Shown: one piece after another, positions 1 through 12,731 of the stretch | Layout of the letters: each line of letters begins with the position of its first letter | Position numbering within the stretch: position 1 is the first letter of the stretch | Source of the DNA: Cephalopachus bancanus | Taxonomy: Eukaryota > Chordata > Mammalia > Primates > Tarsiidae | DNA: 64,000 nt | Direction: 5' to 3' | Assembly: GCA_027257055.1 (NCBI GenBank) | Contig: JAPVLO010000182.1 | Span: forward strand, 6,386,001 to 6,450,000 | The notes under the pieces: generated by a model | Seen by the model: the letters and a program-made list of their open reading frames with translations, nothing else | Database searches by the model: none | What the model was told of the DNA's origin: nothing | Position numbers and translations under genes: made by a program

Positions 1-118
1 CTGAGGTGGAAGGATCGTCGGAGCCCAGAGGGTCGAGGCTGCGGTGGCCAGGAGCGGCCGCTGCACCCCAGTCTGGGCGACAGAGTGAGACTCCAACTCA
101 AAAAAAAAAAAAAAAAAA
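1..118 (+). mobile_element. Alu, right end (cut by window edge)
   Basis: Strepsirrhine-type right arm with GTCGAGGCTGCGGTGGCC, ACTCCAACTC end and poly-A. Confidence 0.9.
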
Positions 119-130
119 TCCCAGTGCTAG

Positions 131-430
131 CTGGGTACAGTGGCTCACACCTGTAATTCCAGCACTTTGGGAGGCAGAGGCGAGAGGACTGCCTGAGCTC
201 AGGAATTTGAGACCAGCCTGAGCAACATGGCAAGACCTCTACTCTATAATGAATCAAAAAATCAGCCGGGTGTCAAGGCACATGCCTGTGGTTCCAGCTA
301 CTTGGAAGGCTGAGGCGGAAGGATCACCTGAGGCCAGCAGGTCAAGGCCGTGGTGGTCGTGAGCATGTCATTGCACTCCACCCTGGGCAACAGAGTGAGA
401 CTCCAACTCAAAATAAATAAATAAAATTAA
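131..430 (+). mobile_element. Alu
   Basis: Full dimer with ACTCCAACTC end and an (AAAT)n tail, nested next to a MER5 fragment. Confidence 0.93.
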
Positions 431-543
431 AATCCCAATGCCTAGGCCATGATCCAATCAGAATCTCTCAAGGGACCCAAGCATCTGTGATTTTAAAATA
501 TTCTTAATGATTCCAATGTATAGCCAAGATTAAGAACCACTGA
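431..543 (+). mobile_element. MER5-family hAT fragment
   Basis: Matches the second half of MER5A/B, including TCAGAATCTCTCAAGGG and the terminal TTAAGAACCACTG. An Alu is inserted at its left side. Confidence 0.6.
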
Positions 544-559
544 CCTATAAGGAGAGACA

Positions 560-970
560 GACTATCTTCATTTTGCCACAGACTTAGTTACTTACAACAC
601 CACAAATGCATTATTGTGTAGCTCTGGAGGCCAGAAGTTCAAATGGGTCTCGCTAATTCAATCTCACTGGGGTCAAGGTGTTGTCTGGGCTGCCTTCCTT
701 CCTGGAGGCTTTGCAGAAAAACCCATTTTCTTGTCTTTTTCAGCTTCTAGATGTTGCTGTATTCTTGGCATGGCTGTCTTCCTCATGTTACATCAGTCCG
801 ACACTCCTGCTTTTCTTTTTGATTTATAAGGTCCTGGTGATTGCATTGAATCCATATCCATCCAGATAACTCAGGATAACCTTCCCATCTGAGGGCCAGA
901 TAATTTGTCATCTAAACATTCTGGGGGTTAGGACCTGGGCATCTTTGGAAGGGACACTATTCTGCCTGCC
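560..970 (-). mobile_element. MLT1-type LTR remnant
   Basis: Old ERVL-MaLR LTR in reverse orientation: TTAGTTACTTACAACACCAC, then AGCTCTGGAGGCCAGAAGTT, CAGCTTCTAGATGTTGCTGT, AACTCAGGATAACCTTCCCA and GGGACACTATTCTGCCTGCC. Divergent, no coding content. Confidence 0.65.
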
Positions 971-1059
971 ACTCAGACACGGAATAAGTAGCACAATGTG
1001 GTTCAGCCTTGAAAAAGATATGCATAAGTGGTCTGATTCTTCTTCTGCTTCCCCCCTCC

Positions 1060-1355
1060 TTTTTTTTTTGAGTCAGAGTCTCACTCTACTGCCCAGGCTG
1101 GAGAGCAGTGACACGATCACAGCTCACCACAGCCTCTCGACCTTCTGACCTCCATCGATTCTACCTGAGCCTCCAAGTAGCTGGGACTACAGGCACGCAC
1201 CATTATGCCCAGTTCATTTTTTTAAAAAAAATTTTGTAGAGATGAGGTCTCACTTTGTTGCCCAGGCTGGTCTTGAACTCCTGGACTCAAGCGACCTTCC
1301 CACCTCAGCCTCCCACAGTGCTGGGATTACAGATGTGAGCCACCACACTCAGCCT
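1060..1355 (-). mobile_element. Alu
   Basis: Full reverse dimer from T-run to CCACACTCAGCCT; AluJ-like. Confidence 0.95.
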
Positions 1356-1589
1356 TGTATAGTTCTTACCCAACACTGGAAAGGGAGAGGAAGCCGGGAA
1401 GGACTTTCTGGAGGGCACGCAAGGATGAGCATGGTTGCTGTTAAATTTCCAGGAATGCCCCCCAAATAACCATTTGTGGTTCAAACTCAGCCACGGAAGG
1501 AAGATTTATGTCATGAAAACTGGCAAATGTGTCCTAGCACCAATTAGAGTGTGTTTACTGGACAAATTCTAAATTTCAAAGCTCCGGGG

Positions 1590-1758
1590 CAGGGCTTTTC
1601 AGACCTTAATGTGCACACGAATTACCTGGAGGTCTTGTGAAGATGCAGACTGGATTAGGAGGTCTGGGATGAGGCCTGAGAATCTGCTTTTCTAACAAAC
1701 TCCCCCGTGATGCCCATGATGCTGATTCAAGAAACACACTTTGAGCAGCAAAACTCCA
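1590..1758 (+). mobile_element. MER5A (hAT-Charlie MITE)
   Basis: Contains the MER5A landmarks GAATTACCTGGAGGTCTTGT, GATGAGGCCTGAGAATCTGC and GATGATGCTG-like 3' sequence; ends degraded. Confidence 0.8.
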
Positions 1759-1980
1759 GCACACTAGTCTCTTAAAGTGATCACAAAACAATCCATTTGG
1801 GTCAAGAGAAGAAGATTCTAGGGTTTTTATTTACCACATTTTATCTATCACAGATGCCACTGATTACTATTACTTTATGCACAAAGGGAAAAATTTTTTA
1901 AAGCTACCAATTAAATGATGATGTGCTATGATTGTAAAATGCATCCTAATTTCAGAGACATTAAAATGAAAAGAACAATA

Positions 1981-2291
1981 GACCAGGCACAACGACTGAT
2001 ACCTGTAATCCCAGCACTTTGGGAGACCAAGGTGGAGGATCACTTGAGGCCAGGAGTTCTACGAGAAACATAACAAGACTTCATCTGTACAAAAATAAAA
2101 ACAACTAGCTGGGTGTGGTGGCACATACCTGTAGTCCTAGCCACTGGTGAGGCTGAGGCAGGAGGATTGCTTGAGCCCAGGAAGTCAAGGCTGCAGTGGG
2201 CTATAATTGCACCATTGGACCCTAGCCTAGGTGACAGAACGAGACCCTCCCAAAGTTCGGAGATTACAGGTGTGAGCCACTGTGCCTGAGC
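1981..2291 (+). mobile_element. Alu with reversed Alu piece joined at its end
   Basis: A forward Alu runs to GAGACCCTCC at about 2249. It is joined directly to a reversed Alu start (CCAAAGTTCGGAGATTACAG to GCCTGAGCT), so two Alus were fused or recombined. Confidence 0.85.
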
Positions 2292-3069
2292 TGTATTTTA
2301 TGTTTTAAAAAACTAAGAAAGAAATGACTCCGATATTCAATATATGGACTTACACCAGAAACCTTACTCGGTCCACATGTTGGATAGTTCTGAATCATGT
2401 GTGATCCAGACAGACACCAAAGCAAAATGGGAGTCCCACACTCAGAGCGTTTGACATGGGGCTCGTGCTTGTCAAAGTACTTTTTCTGTATTCCCGTAAC
2501 ATTGACATTTTTATGGGGCTAAAGATTATGCAGTCTAGCTTTATCTAAGCTAGTCCTCAGAAAAATAGAAAAATGGCTTAAAAAGACCCTGTGGTTTGAA
2601 GTGAATACTAACAATACTAAACCTGAATGAGCAGTAAGAAAGAGGAGGAACTGACATTTCTACCCCTATACGATTTCAGCATCTATCAATTAGGCAATAA
2701 AGCAATGATGACCTCATCAGATCTGACAAGACATTGCCCCTCGCAATTGTAAATTACCAGAACCACTTTTTGAAATATGAGTTTACATTTACTTTGATGA
2801 GGGATGAATGTCACCCTAAGGACCTTGAGAAATGAGTTAGTCATGGCAGGGACTTTTTGCCACATAAATAAATAAAGACACGTGACAGGGAGCAGGTTGG
2901 CTCATTGCAGTGACCCAGGGTCGCATGCTGGTGAAGCTGCCACCAGCTCGAGTGCTCCAGAGGCCCTCACACTAGCCATTCGATGCTCCAGCCTGAGAGT
3001 GTCACATGTTTCTTTTGTTTACAATTAACCATATGGGCCCAAAACACAAGAACAAGAATTGCCATCCTT

Positions 3070-3375
3070 GGCTGGGCACTGTGCCTCATGCCTATAATCC
3101 TAGCACTTTGGGAGGCCAAAGGATTGCTTGAACCCAGGAGTTTGAGACCAGCCTAGGCAACATAGTGAGATCCTGTCTCTACAAAAATAAAAAATAGCTG
3201 GGTGTGGTGGCACGCACCTGTAGTTCCCAGCTACACGGGAGGCTGAGGCAGAAGGACTGCCTGATCCAGAATGTTGAGGGTGCGGTGAGCCATGATTGTG
3301 CCACTGCCCTCCAGCGTGGGTGACAGAGTGAGACCCCGATTCCAAAAGAAAAAAAAATTAAAAAGAAAGAAAAAA
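3070..3375 (+). mobile_element. Alu
   Basis: Diverged dimer; AGAATTGCCATCCT / AGAATTGTCATCCT flank it as target duplications. Confidence 0.93.
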
Positions 3376-4802
3376 GAATTGTCATCCTGGCAAACAGGAC
3401 CAACAATTACCATGACTCCTGAGTCCTACCTGGTCCTCTTTCTCCGCTAGTCTCCCTGTCTTCTGCCCATTTGAGGTCATGATCATTGCAAAATACAGTC
3501 AGCCATTGATTCTCCATGCCAGAGGAAGCTGCCCAGATAAGCCTGCTTGGCCCAGAAAAATCCTGTCTGGGCTCCGAAATGCATTTAAGTATGAAGATTT
3601 CTAATATTCGGAGAAATTGCAAAGCTTCTGAGCTGACGGTAAAGCCAAACTATGAAGAAATAACCTACAAGGACCTGACAAATTGTCGAACTCTTCCAAG
3701 TCAGCCGTTTCCTGTGCTAGGTAAAGATAACACCCCCTGCTAGCCTCATGCCAAGCACTGAGCTGAGGAGATCTCTCATCATCCCTTTTCTGGCTGCAGT
3801 GGGCAAGAAGAGATGACAAAGTTGGTCATCATCACATTGAAGAATGGTTTGATCAATGCAGAGGATTATGCCAGGAACCTGAGAAACAAGAACCTGAAAG
3901 AAAGGCTCATTCAGAAAAAAATCCCAACACAGATCATCTGTCTGCAGAGAATCCAGAGTTACAGGGAATAGTTTCCACCTACAAAGGTTCTGTATACATC
4001 TTGATTTTTGAAAAGAGCACCAAGTGGTATAATAAGCCTCATGCCAGAAATAATTTCTTGGTGACTCCATAGGAACATGTGAGAGTTGAGTCTCGCGTGA
4101 AGCAAACTTCATTCATATTTAGTGCTGAATAAATGAGTGGAAAACAAAAGGCAGTGTTTAATTAGGATGTAATGATTCACCCGTAGTGGGCTCCCAGCCC
4201 CACGTCCTGTTTCCATTAGAGGAACACCATCTCTTCATTATCAGCGGGAGTTGTGTCCCAATTTTACCCGCCTGGGGCCAGAGCAGTTTGGGAGGATCGG
4301 CAGCTGTGGGAAATCACCGCCATGTGTCCCAGCGAGGAGAGAGAGGATGGGCAGGGAGAGAGGGCATCTTGGAGTATTCGTGGTGAGGCGATGGGGGTGC
4401 AGCCTCTCCAGCAGACGTGCAAGGTGTCTTTGCTATGAGGAGTTGTGCTGTGCTTAGTATGTGGCCAGTCTGGCCTATTGAATTAGTACCACAGCTGGGA
4501 TTTACAAAATAAAAAAAAAATCGAATATGAAACTTTTTCAGGACTCAACAGGGTCCTCTGAAAAGTCCTCCCAGCCACCCCCAAGGCTGGGTTAGGCACC
4601 TCACTCCTGTGCATACCGTGTCCTTAGATCAACTGTAGCACTGTCATTGTAACAGTGTGATTGTGTGAGCATCATTGCTCACCTGCTCTGCCCTCAGCCA
4701 TGAGCTCCCTAAGAGTGGAGACTGTGTTTTGAGCAGGGCCAGACCCCTGGTATGTGAGACACGGAGCACATGCTTGGTGTATGTGAGTGCAAGTATGAGT
4801 GG

Positions 4803-5096
4803 ACCAGATGTGGTGACTCACGTCTGTCACCCCAGCACTTTGGGAGGTGGAGGCGAGAGGATTGCCTGAGCCCAGGGGTTCGTGACCAGCCAACTTGGCG
4901 AGACTTCATCTCTACAATAAATCAAAAAATTAGTTGGGCATGGTGGTGCACACCTGTAGTTCCTGCTACTTGAAAGACTGAGGCGGAAGGATCGCCTGAG
5001 CCCAGCAGGCAGAGGTTTCTGTGGCCACGAGCATGCCACTGCACTCCAGCCTGGCTGACAGAGTGAGACGCCAACTCAAAAGAAAAAAAAAAAAAA
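4803..5096 (+). mobile_element. Alu
   Basis: Full dimer with CAACTTGGCGAGAC; flanked by GCAAGTATGAGTGGA / GCAAGTGTGAGTGGA. Confidence 0.95.
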
Positions 5097-5214
5097 GCAA
5101 GTGTGAGTGGATTGGGTGAGTCATCGTAAGCCCTCAATTGAAAACCCTTTGAAATACCGTGAAGGACTTTAGTGCTAGGCTGTCTAGGCTTTGTTTATAG
5201 CAGGGATGCAGGGA

Positions 5215-5483
5215 TTTTTTTTTTTTTTTTGAGTTGGTGTTTCCTTCTGCCACCCAGGCTGGAGTGCAGTGGCATGATCACGGCTCACCACAGCCTTGAC
5301 CTCTTGGGCTCAGGCGATGCTTCTGCCTCAGCCTCCTGAGCACCTGGGACTACGGGTCTGCAGGACCGCAGTACCATGTCACCCAGCTAATTTTTTAAAA
5401 AAATTTTGTAGCGATGAGGTCTCACTGTGTAGCCCATAGTCTCGAACTACTGGCCTTGAGCTGCTGGCCTCAAGTAATTCTTA
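5215..5483 (-). mobile_element. Alu, 5' end lost
   Basis: Reverse Alu from T-run; ends at about CTGGCCTCAAGTAATTC. Confidence 0.9.
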
Positions 5484-5839
5484 ATCTGGATCCTATGCAC
5501 CCTGTGGCAGGGGAGTGCGGTTCACACATGATATTCAGGATGGGATATCTAAATTTGATGAAACTGACTGCAGTGTTTTATGTGTATGCTCATTTTTCTG
5601 GAGCGAGCACTCAAAGCTTTTATCAGCTTTTCAAAAATGATTCATGATCCCCCAAAAGTACAAGAAATTCCTGTGCTTATGTAATGTTTGGCCTTGGCCC
5701 CGTGGAGGGGAAGGAATGGGGAAAGTTCTGGTTTGGCAGGGTAGCACTGGCTTTCTGCTGGAGACACTGAGTGGCAGACAGTCGTTTCTAATCCCTCGGC
5801 CACTGCGGATGACATGTCATGCTGCTCGATGTTTCTCAA

Positions 5840-6225
5840 CACAATGAGATAAATGTACAGATGAATTTGAGTAGCAGCCTTGGAGGCCGACCATTTTGGA
5901 TTTTAGAAGACAATTTGGCTGCAGAAGAGACATTCGAAAGCATCAATCCCAAGAAGATGCAATCAGGGATGCTGAGCCCAAGGCAGACAAGGAAATCGTC
6001 TTGTGATCCATGAAGAAGTGTGTGCAGGAAGCTCTGGAGGACAGAACTAAGATCAATAGATGAACGTTTCAGGGAGTCCAGGTCCACTCTTACAGAGAAA
6101 GAACTTTCTCTGAGCTACACTGTTTAAAAATGAAATGGTCTATCTTAGGAGGTAGTGAGCTCCTTGTCATCAGGGGAATTCAAGCAAAGGTTGAGTGAAC
6201 AGATGTCGGGGATACAGTGTGGGTA
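5840..6225 (+). repeat. Possible CR1/L3-like 3'-end relic
   Basis: The blocks CTATCTTAGGAGGTAGTGAG, CTCCTTGTCATCAGGGGAAT and AAGCAAAGGTTGAGTGAAC resemble the widespread old CR1-superfamily 3' region. Strongly diverged; family uncertain. Confidence 0.35.
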
Positions 6226-7267
6226 ACAATGCTAAGGTTTTTAGTTTTCTTTTCAGTTTCTGCTTCTCAAGTAATGCAGCCCATTTGGAAGGGTAGTTCA
6301 CTCTTCTTAATTTGGTTCCTGTAAGAGATCCCTTCTCACCAATCTCCCCATAGTTTCTAAGCTTTTGTCTCCAAGTCAAAATCAAGGGCTTATGTAGGCA
6401 AGCTGACTCTAAACAAACTGATGAGATTCTGAGCAAAATCCCTCTGAATAATGTAGTGAAATATATTCTTCTAAAATATAAAGCTGATAAGCAAAATAGC
6501 TTTTAGTCTCTGTATTTCTGAACATCCTAGAAGCAACCGCTCTTGAAGATTGAGCTGTCGGAGTCAAAGGCTCTGAAATTAATGGAATGCAATTTTCTGC
6601 CATTTGTGATAAATTTCTGGCCCTTTTATGCATATGAAAGTCAGACATGAACAGAAGCAAAACTACTAAACAGGAGGTTATTTCGACAAGCTTCCTCCAG
6701 CCATCCCTCTATTGTCTTTTTCTGATCACAGCCTTTTGTTTTGCACTGAATAACAATAAAAAAAAGAGAGAGAGAACAAGTGAGGGAGAAAAACAATGAT
6801 GCAATTTTAATGTTCAGCCAACAATGCAAACAGAATAAAAATGTTCTTCGATTTGACAAAGGAAGAAGACTTTGGTTAAAGGCAAAAAAAAAATGTAGCA
6901 CTTTATAGAAAGCAGGTATTGGGAATACTGTAACTTTTCTGAGCGACACAAAGGAATTCATCGAGAATGTTATTTTCAGTCCAAATACATCCTTAGGCTT
7001 TGTCGACAAACAGTTCCGGCTCAGATCCTTGTTTCTTGAGGCTCTGTTCAGCAAAGTTCCACTTTCAGAGTTGAGCCCAGTCCACGAAGTCTAGAAGAAT
7101 CCTGAGCTTTCCTGTTCTCGCTTCAAGCGCGTCATGCGATTGAACTTGCCTTGGCCCTTCCTTTTCCTTCCTGGGACAGCCAAGCCCCTTGGCCATCTCG
7201 TTCAGGCCACTTGAACCCCCACGGCCCCACCCACACTCCCTGGGTCAGATGCCATCCATTAATTAGC

Positions 7268-7400
7268 ATCACTTTTTCATTCTCTTCATGTCACCTTTCA
7301 TCATCTGATATTCTCTGGTATATTTATTTGTTTACTTCCTCCATTGAAATGTCATCTCCATACAATCAGGGTTGCTGTCTGTCCACCTCGCAGCTCACTC
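7268..7400 (+). mobile_element. L2 3'-end fragment
   Basis: The stretch from CTTCATGTCACCTTTCATCA to the GTCATCTCCATACAATCAGG block resembles the L2 3' end, just ahead of the longer L2 copy. Confidence 0.5.
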
Positions 7401-9125
7401 CTCGCACCAAGAATCACACAACACATGCCTCTCCCTGGAGCCGGGCAGGGTCAGAGTCTTCACTCTTCTTTACCAGTTTCAGACTATTTTTTTTCCGCCT
7501 GCCCCCCTCGGATTTTTCAACTTTCTTGAAGCACAAGCTACTCGATGAGACCACCCGGTGTCCTCCCTTTTCCAGTGGTCTCTCCCCCACTCACTGATGA
7601 CCTCATCATCTGATTGACCTGTCACGAATTTTGGTGACTTTCCGCAGCCATATAAACATTCCTGGCCTTCCGGGTCCTTCGCCTGCTCCCTAATCCTGTC
7701 CTCCTCTTCAGATTCCCACTCTTCCCCACCACGATGCCACCACGTCCATAATCAGGACCTCCCAGCCATCGCCCCTGCCACCCCTTTGCTCTCCATTCCC
7801 CTACCCACACCTGTCTCCCTCTTTAGGAGTTGAGACTCCTCATGGGAGCTTAGACTCCCAATCATCCACAGAATCGCTGCCTGGCGTCGTTCTCATCAAC
7901 TGGCAGGCCCTTGTCCCTTTCCTGGTATTTGCCTGGCAAAATCCCAATCCGAATTAAGTCAACTCCCCGCCCACTCTTCACCTACAATCATGGCAGGACA
8001 AATTACACATCCGTGTTGATTTGCCTTATTTTCAATTCATGACCACAGACCTTGAGAGAGCCCTCGGTGCTCTTCCATTCACCTGGCTCATTTTCTCTCC
8101 TCTCTCCAAGAGGACTATTGTTTACTCTCTCCTCTCTCCTTGTACCCCCCTGTATCGAGTCCCTCCTCACTTTCAGCTGATGACCTAGCACGTTCTTCTA
8201 CTGAGAAAATAGAAATCCCCACCGCTGTATCCATCAACCTGCCTGTACACCGAATCCAAAGAGGCCGCTTTCCTCCCGGGGCAAGGAATAGAGTGCCCAC
8301 GCTTCCATCAAAGGCCACCCCTCTATCTTAGCAGTGGATCCTCCTTCCTCCGACTCAAGGTCATTGCTCCTGTATGCACCAACCCTTCTTTCCTTTACAT
8401 CATCAATTTCCCCTCCCTACTGGATCATCCTTATCTGCATATAAATATGCGGTAAGGTCTCTCGCCTTAAAAATAAAGTTATCACCTTAATGACCTTCCC
8501 TCATCCAAGGGAAAGGGTTAAAAGGATTCAACCACCAGCAGTCATTTTGCCATCGCCAAGGCCATGTGCTCTTTGAGCTGTCGTTGGCCCCCTCCCCTAC
8601 CTTGGGGAGGTAAATTTCCTCTTTCTCTCTCTTTCTATTTTACTTTCTGAATAAACTATGTTTTCTAATCTAAAAAAATAAAACTTATCTGTTGATCTCG
8701 CAATCCTCTCTAACGACGGCCTCATTTTTCTGGGCTCCTTTGTAGCAAAATTTCTTGAAAAGCTTGACTGTACACTTGTGATCTCCACAGCCTCACCTAC
8801 TGTTCTCTCTTGCACACTCTCCAATGACATTTTTCTCCGAACCCCTCCATGGACGGAGCCATTGTCAAGGTCCCCGGGGATCCCCACGTTGCCAAAACCG
8901 GTGATTGGCTCGCAGGTCTCCTATTACAAAACCTCTTAGCTGCGTTTGGCACAGTTGATCCTTCTTGAAACAATAGTTCCTTTGGTTTCCACGGCACCAC
9001 ACTCCCTTCCTCTCCCCCCTCACCAGCTGCTCCTTCCCAGTTACCTTGGTGGCTCCTCCTTCTGGCATCTAACTGAGCCCCGGGCTCAGTGTCCTTCGCT
9101 CTGGCCGTGCCTGTGTCCTTTCCAG

Positions 9126-9455
9126 CCACTATAGCAAAATTCCATTAACTAAGTGGCCTATAAACAATGAACATTTGCTTCTCACAGTTCTGGAGGCTGT
9201 GAATTCCGAGGTCATGGGGCTGGCAGATTTAGGGTCCGGTGTTCCTCACGGATGATGCCTTCTGGATCTTCACATGGTAAAAAGGGCTAGCTCTCTGCAG
9301 TCGCCTTTATGAAGGCATTAATCTCATTCATGAGAGCAAAACTCTTATGACCTTATCACCTCCCAAAGACCCCAACTCCTTACATCATCCCTTTGGGGGT
9401 TAGGATTTCAACAAATGAATTTTTGGGGGTGGTCACAGATATTCAGACCATAGTA
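9126..9455 (-). mobile_element. Solo MaLR LTR (MLT1A/MST-like)
   Basis: Read on the reverse strand this is a complete-looking MaLR LTR. On the + strand it begins CACTATAGCAAAATTCC, contains CACAGTTCTGGAGGCTGTGA and CATGAGAGCAAAACTCTTAT, and ends AGATATTCAGACCATAG. It has no internal genes and is inserted in the L2 element. Confidence 0.85.
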
Positions 9456-10084
9456 CTCTGGATGACCTCATTCAGTCTCACAGCTCTAAAGACCATCTCC
9501 CAGATTTTTATCTCCAGCTCTGACCTCTACCCTGAACTCCAAACTTGATTATTCAGCTTCTTCCCTGTATCTCCGCATGGATGTCTAGCAGGCACCTTGC
9601 ACTTAACTCACACAAACTGAATGCATGATTTCCATGCCACCCCCACCCTGCCAAACCTCTCTTCCCCAGGAAGCTCTAGCTCAATAAACGGTACCACAAT
9701 TCATCCAGCTTCTCAGATCAAAAACCTGTCAATCATTGTTGACTCCTCTCTCTCATACACACCCCACATCTAATCTACTGGCAAATTCATTTCAGTTCTA
9801 CCTTTAAAATATATCCCAAATCTAGCTACATCTACCACCTCCTCCCCTGTCTCCAGTCCAAGCCACCGCTCCTCTCTCTTAGATGATGCAGCAGTCTCTT
9901 AGCCGGTCTCTCCACTTCTACCCGTGGTTCCTTGCATTTTCCCCCACACAGCCAGAACGATCCTTTAAAACGAAAACCAGATCAGGCACATTCTTGCCCA
10001 AAACCCTCCCAGAGATTTCCATCAGTCTTAGAATAAAATCCTAAGTCCTCACGGAGATCTACGAGACTCTGCATCAACTCTGTC

Positions 10085-10297
10085 TAATAGAGCTTTCTGC
10101 AACGATGAAAATGTCCTGTATCTGTGATGTTCAATACATCTGTGCTATTTAATATGTTCAATATGGTAGCCACTGGCCATGTGCGGCTATTGAGCACTTG
10201 AAATGAGGCTTCAGCAACTGAGAAACTGAATTTTAAATTTCATTCCATTCTGCCAAATTTAAGTTCCAATGGCTAGTACTGCTGTGAGGGATAGCAC
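10085..10297 (+). mobile_element. hAT-like MITE nested in L2
   Basis: CTAATAGAGCTTTCTGCAAC, ATGGTAGCCACTGGCCATGT and ATTGAGCACTTGAAATGAGG are hallmarks of a common non-autonomous DNA transposon family whose name I do not assign. L2 sequence resumes on both sides. Confidence 0.6.
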
Positions 10298-10586
10298 AGT
10301 CTATGCAACCTCTCCAACCTTTTCTTCCAGCCATTTTCTCTTCTCTCGTTCAGCGCAAGCTGCACTGGCCCTTCCAGATGCTCCTTGAACATTCTAAGCA
10401 CATTCTCACTGCATGGGCTTTGCGCTTGTTCTTCTCGCTATCTAGAACTTACTTCCTCTAGATATTCAAATGTCTCGCTTCCTCGCTTTATTCTGGTCAA
10501 AGGTCATCTCTTCATAAAATTTTTTCTGAAAGCCCTTACCCATAAAGGCATCACCTGTGACTCTGTTTCTTCCTTCCTTTGCTTAA

Positions 10587-10893
<307 letters not shown>

Positions 10894-12201
10894 TTGTTTA
10901 ACTTTTCATGTTGGCAGTTATTGCTACCTGATTTACTATTATATTACTATAAAGAGTGTATTACTATTATATACAGATTGTCACAACCCAGCTTCCTCAT
11001 TAGCTTATATGCTTCACGAGGGCAAGTAGTCTGTTTTTCACTCACTCCTCTGTGATTTAGTCATTAGCTGAATGAATTAATAACGAGACAAGCTCTTGCC
11101 AAGAGCACACACCTTTGCAAATTATGGCCAAGAGACAAAAGAAACCCACTGCAGGAACTGCCCCCCAGATTTTCACAAGAGATGGCTTAACGCTGGCAAC
11201 AAGAATGCATGTCGCGTGGAAGGGTCTGAGTGAAGCCTCGCCCTTCAAGTGTTCAAGTCTGGGGTCGGAGTGGTCTTTGGGCATGGGGGGATGGGGCAGG
11301 TTTGCACAGCTCAACGTGGAGAAAAGGAGCGGTGAGAGAGACGTTCTGAGGAAGAGCGTGTGAGGGACATGATGTGGCTGAGACTCGGGCAGGAACCGCA
11401 GGCCAGATCATCTTGAGCAAGGGCATGGAGGCCCCAGAGTGAACAGGAAAGGTTCCTCTCTCCATCCATGAGGCCCTCCTGACGGAGCACAGCTTCCCCT
11501 GACCCCGCCCGTCGAAGGCAGACTTCCCAGCACCACCCTCCAGAACCCACTCGGATGACGCTCTGACCCGTTCACAACAGCATGTAACCAAATGCGTGGT
11601 ACTTGCTCACAGTTCCATCCGGTTGCCTGCATTCTCCAGGCACCCCCAACCCACTTAACTTAAAATCACTCACAGAGAGGAACCGGGAGCCCCCTGGGCC
11701 TTAGATCTAAGCCGTTTTCTCTGATTCAGCATCCTCTGTCATACAGCCGCCATTTGATGTCTCTTTGATTTCTGTGTCTGTTTCCGCTTTAGAATCTGGA
11801 GATGTGACTCACTGGGCCCCTCAGAAACCTCGACGCCTCCAGAATCAGTTCCAAATGTCACCTCTTCTGAAGGCTCCCTTGGCTCTCGGCAGACTCAGGG
11901 GCCTTCTCCTCTGGCTCCTGCTGCTCTTGCCACATACTTGGTCAGGCGAAGATACTGTCTCTGGGCTATCACAGGACCAGATGGCAAACTCCCATCACAT
12001 CTGGCCTGTCTGTCCCTCGGTTGTCCCCCCACTCTCAGCTCAGAGCAGGTGCCCAATCATCATTCAATAAATCCACGAAGGAAACATAGTGCCACAGCTT
12101 CTGTGACAGGGCAGCATCCAGACTTTGGCAGAGACCCAAGCCCATTTCTGGAGCGATAACAAGAGACCCACCCCCAAAGACAGCCATTATGACATGCCAA
12201 A

Positions 12202-12422
12202 GGGATATCTCTATACCCAAGACTTCAAGGCACATTCCCAAGAAGCCCAAGCTTCAAAGAGCATTTGGGGGGGCCCAGGCCTTATCTTGGGAAAATAGAG
12301 GGGTTTCCTCTTGTCCCCATCCCACCCATGCCTGTCATGGCCACCCATGCCTGGCTGTTATCTAGGTCTTTCCACTCAGGCATCAAGTTTGGAGAGGTAA
12401 AGTCAGAAGTTACTATTAAAAA
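12202..12422 (+). repeat. Unclassified dispersed repeat, copy 1
   Basis: This segment aligns along its whole length with 16082-16304, sharing blocks such as TTCCCAAGAAGCCCAAGCTT, CTCTTGTCCCCA and TTTGGAGAGG. By eye about three quarters of bases agree. Both end ACTATTAAAA and flanks differ, so it is an interspersed element, not a segmental duplication. I do not recognise the family. An Alu and an L1 fragment follow directly. Confidence 0.75.
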
Positions 12423-12433
12423 TCAACCACTCT

Positions 12434-12731
12434 CAGCCAGGCTCGGTGGCTCAGCCTGTAATCCCACGCCTTTGGGAGGCTGAGGTGAGTGGATTGCCTG
12501 AGCCCGCGGGTTCGAGACCCGCCTGGGCAACTTGGCGAGACCTCATCTCTACAATAAATCAAAACCTCAGCCTGGCACGGTAGCGCATGCCTGTAATTCC
12601 GGCTACTCAGAAGGCTGGGGCAGAAGGATTGCTGGAGCCCAACAGGTCGAGGCTGCGGTGGCCGGGAGTGGCCACTGCACTCCAGTCTGGGTGACAGAGT
12701 GAGACTCCAACTCAAAAAAAAAAAAAAAAAA
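12434..12731 (+). mobile_element. Alu, young strepsirrhine type
   Basis: GGCTCGGTGGCTCAGCCTG start and GGTTCGAGACCCGCC B-box region; AATCAACCACTCT is duplicated on both sides. Confidence 0.97.

Noticed and set aside
3516..4112. Possible gene remnant with lysine-rich short frames
   Set aside because: I could not identify a parent protein; frames are short and lack splice signals.
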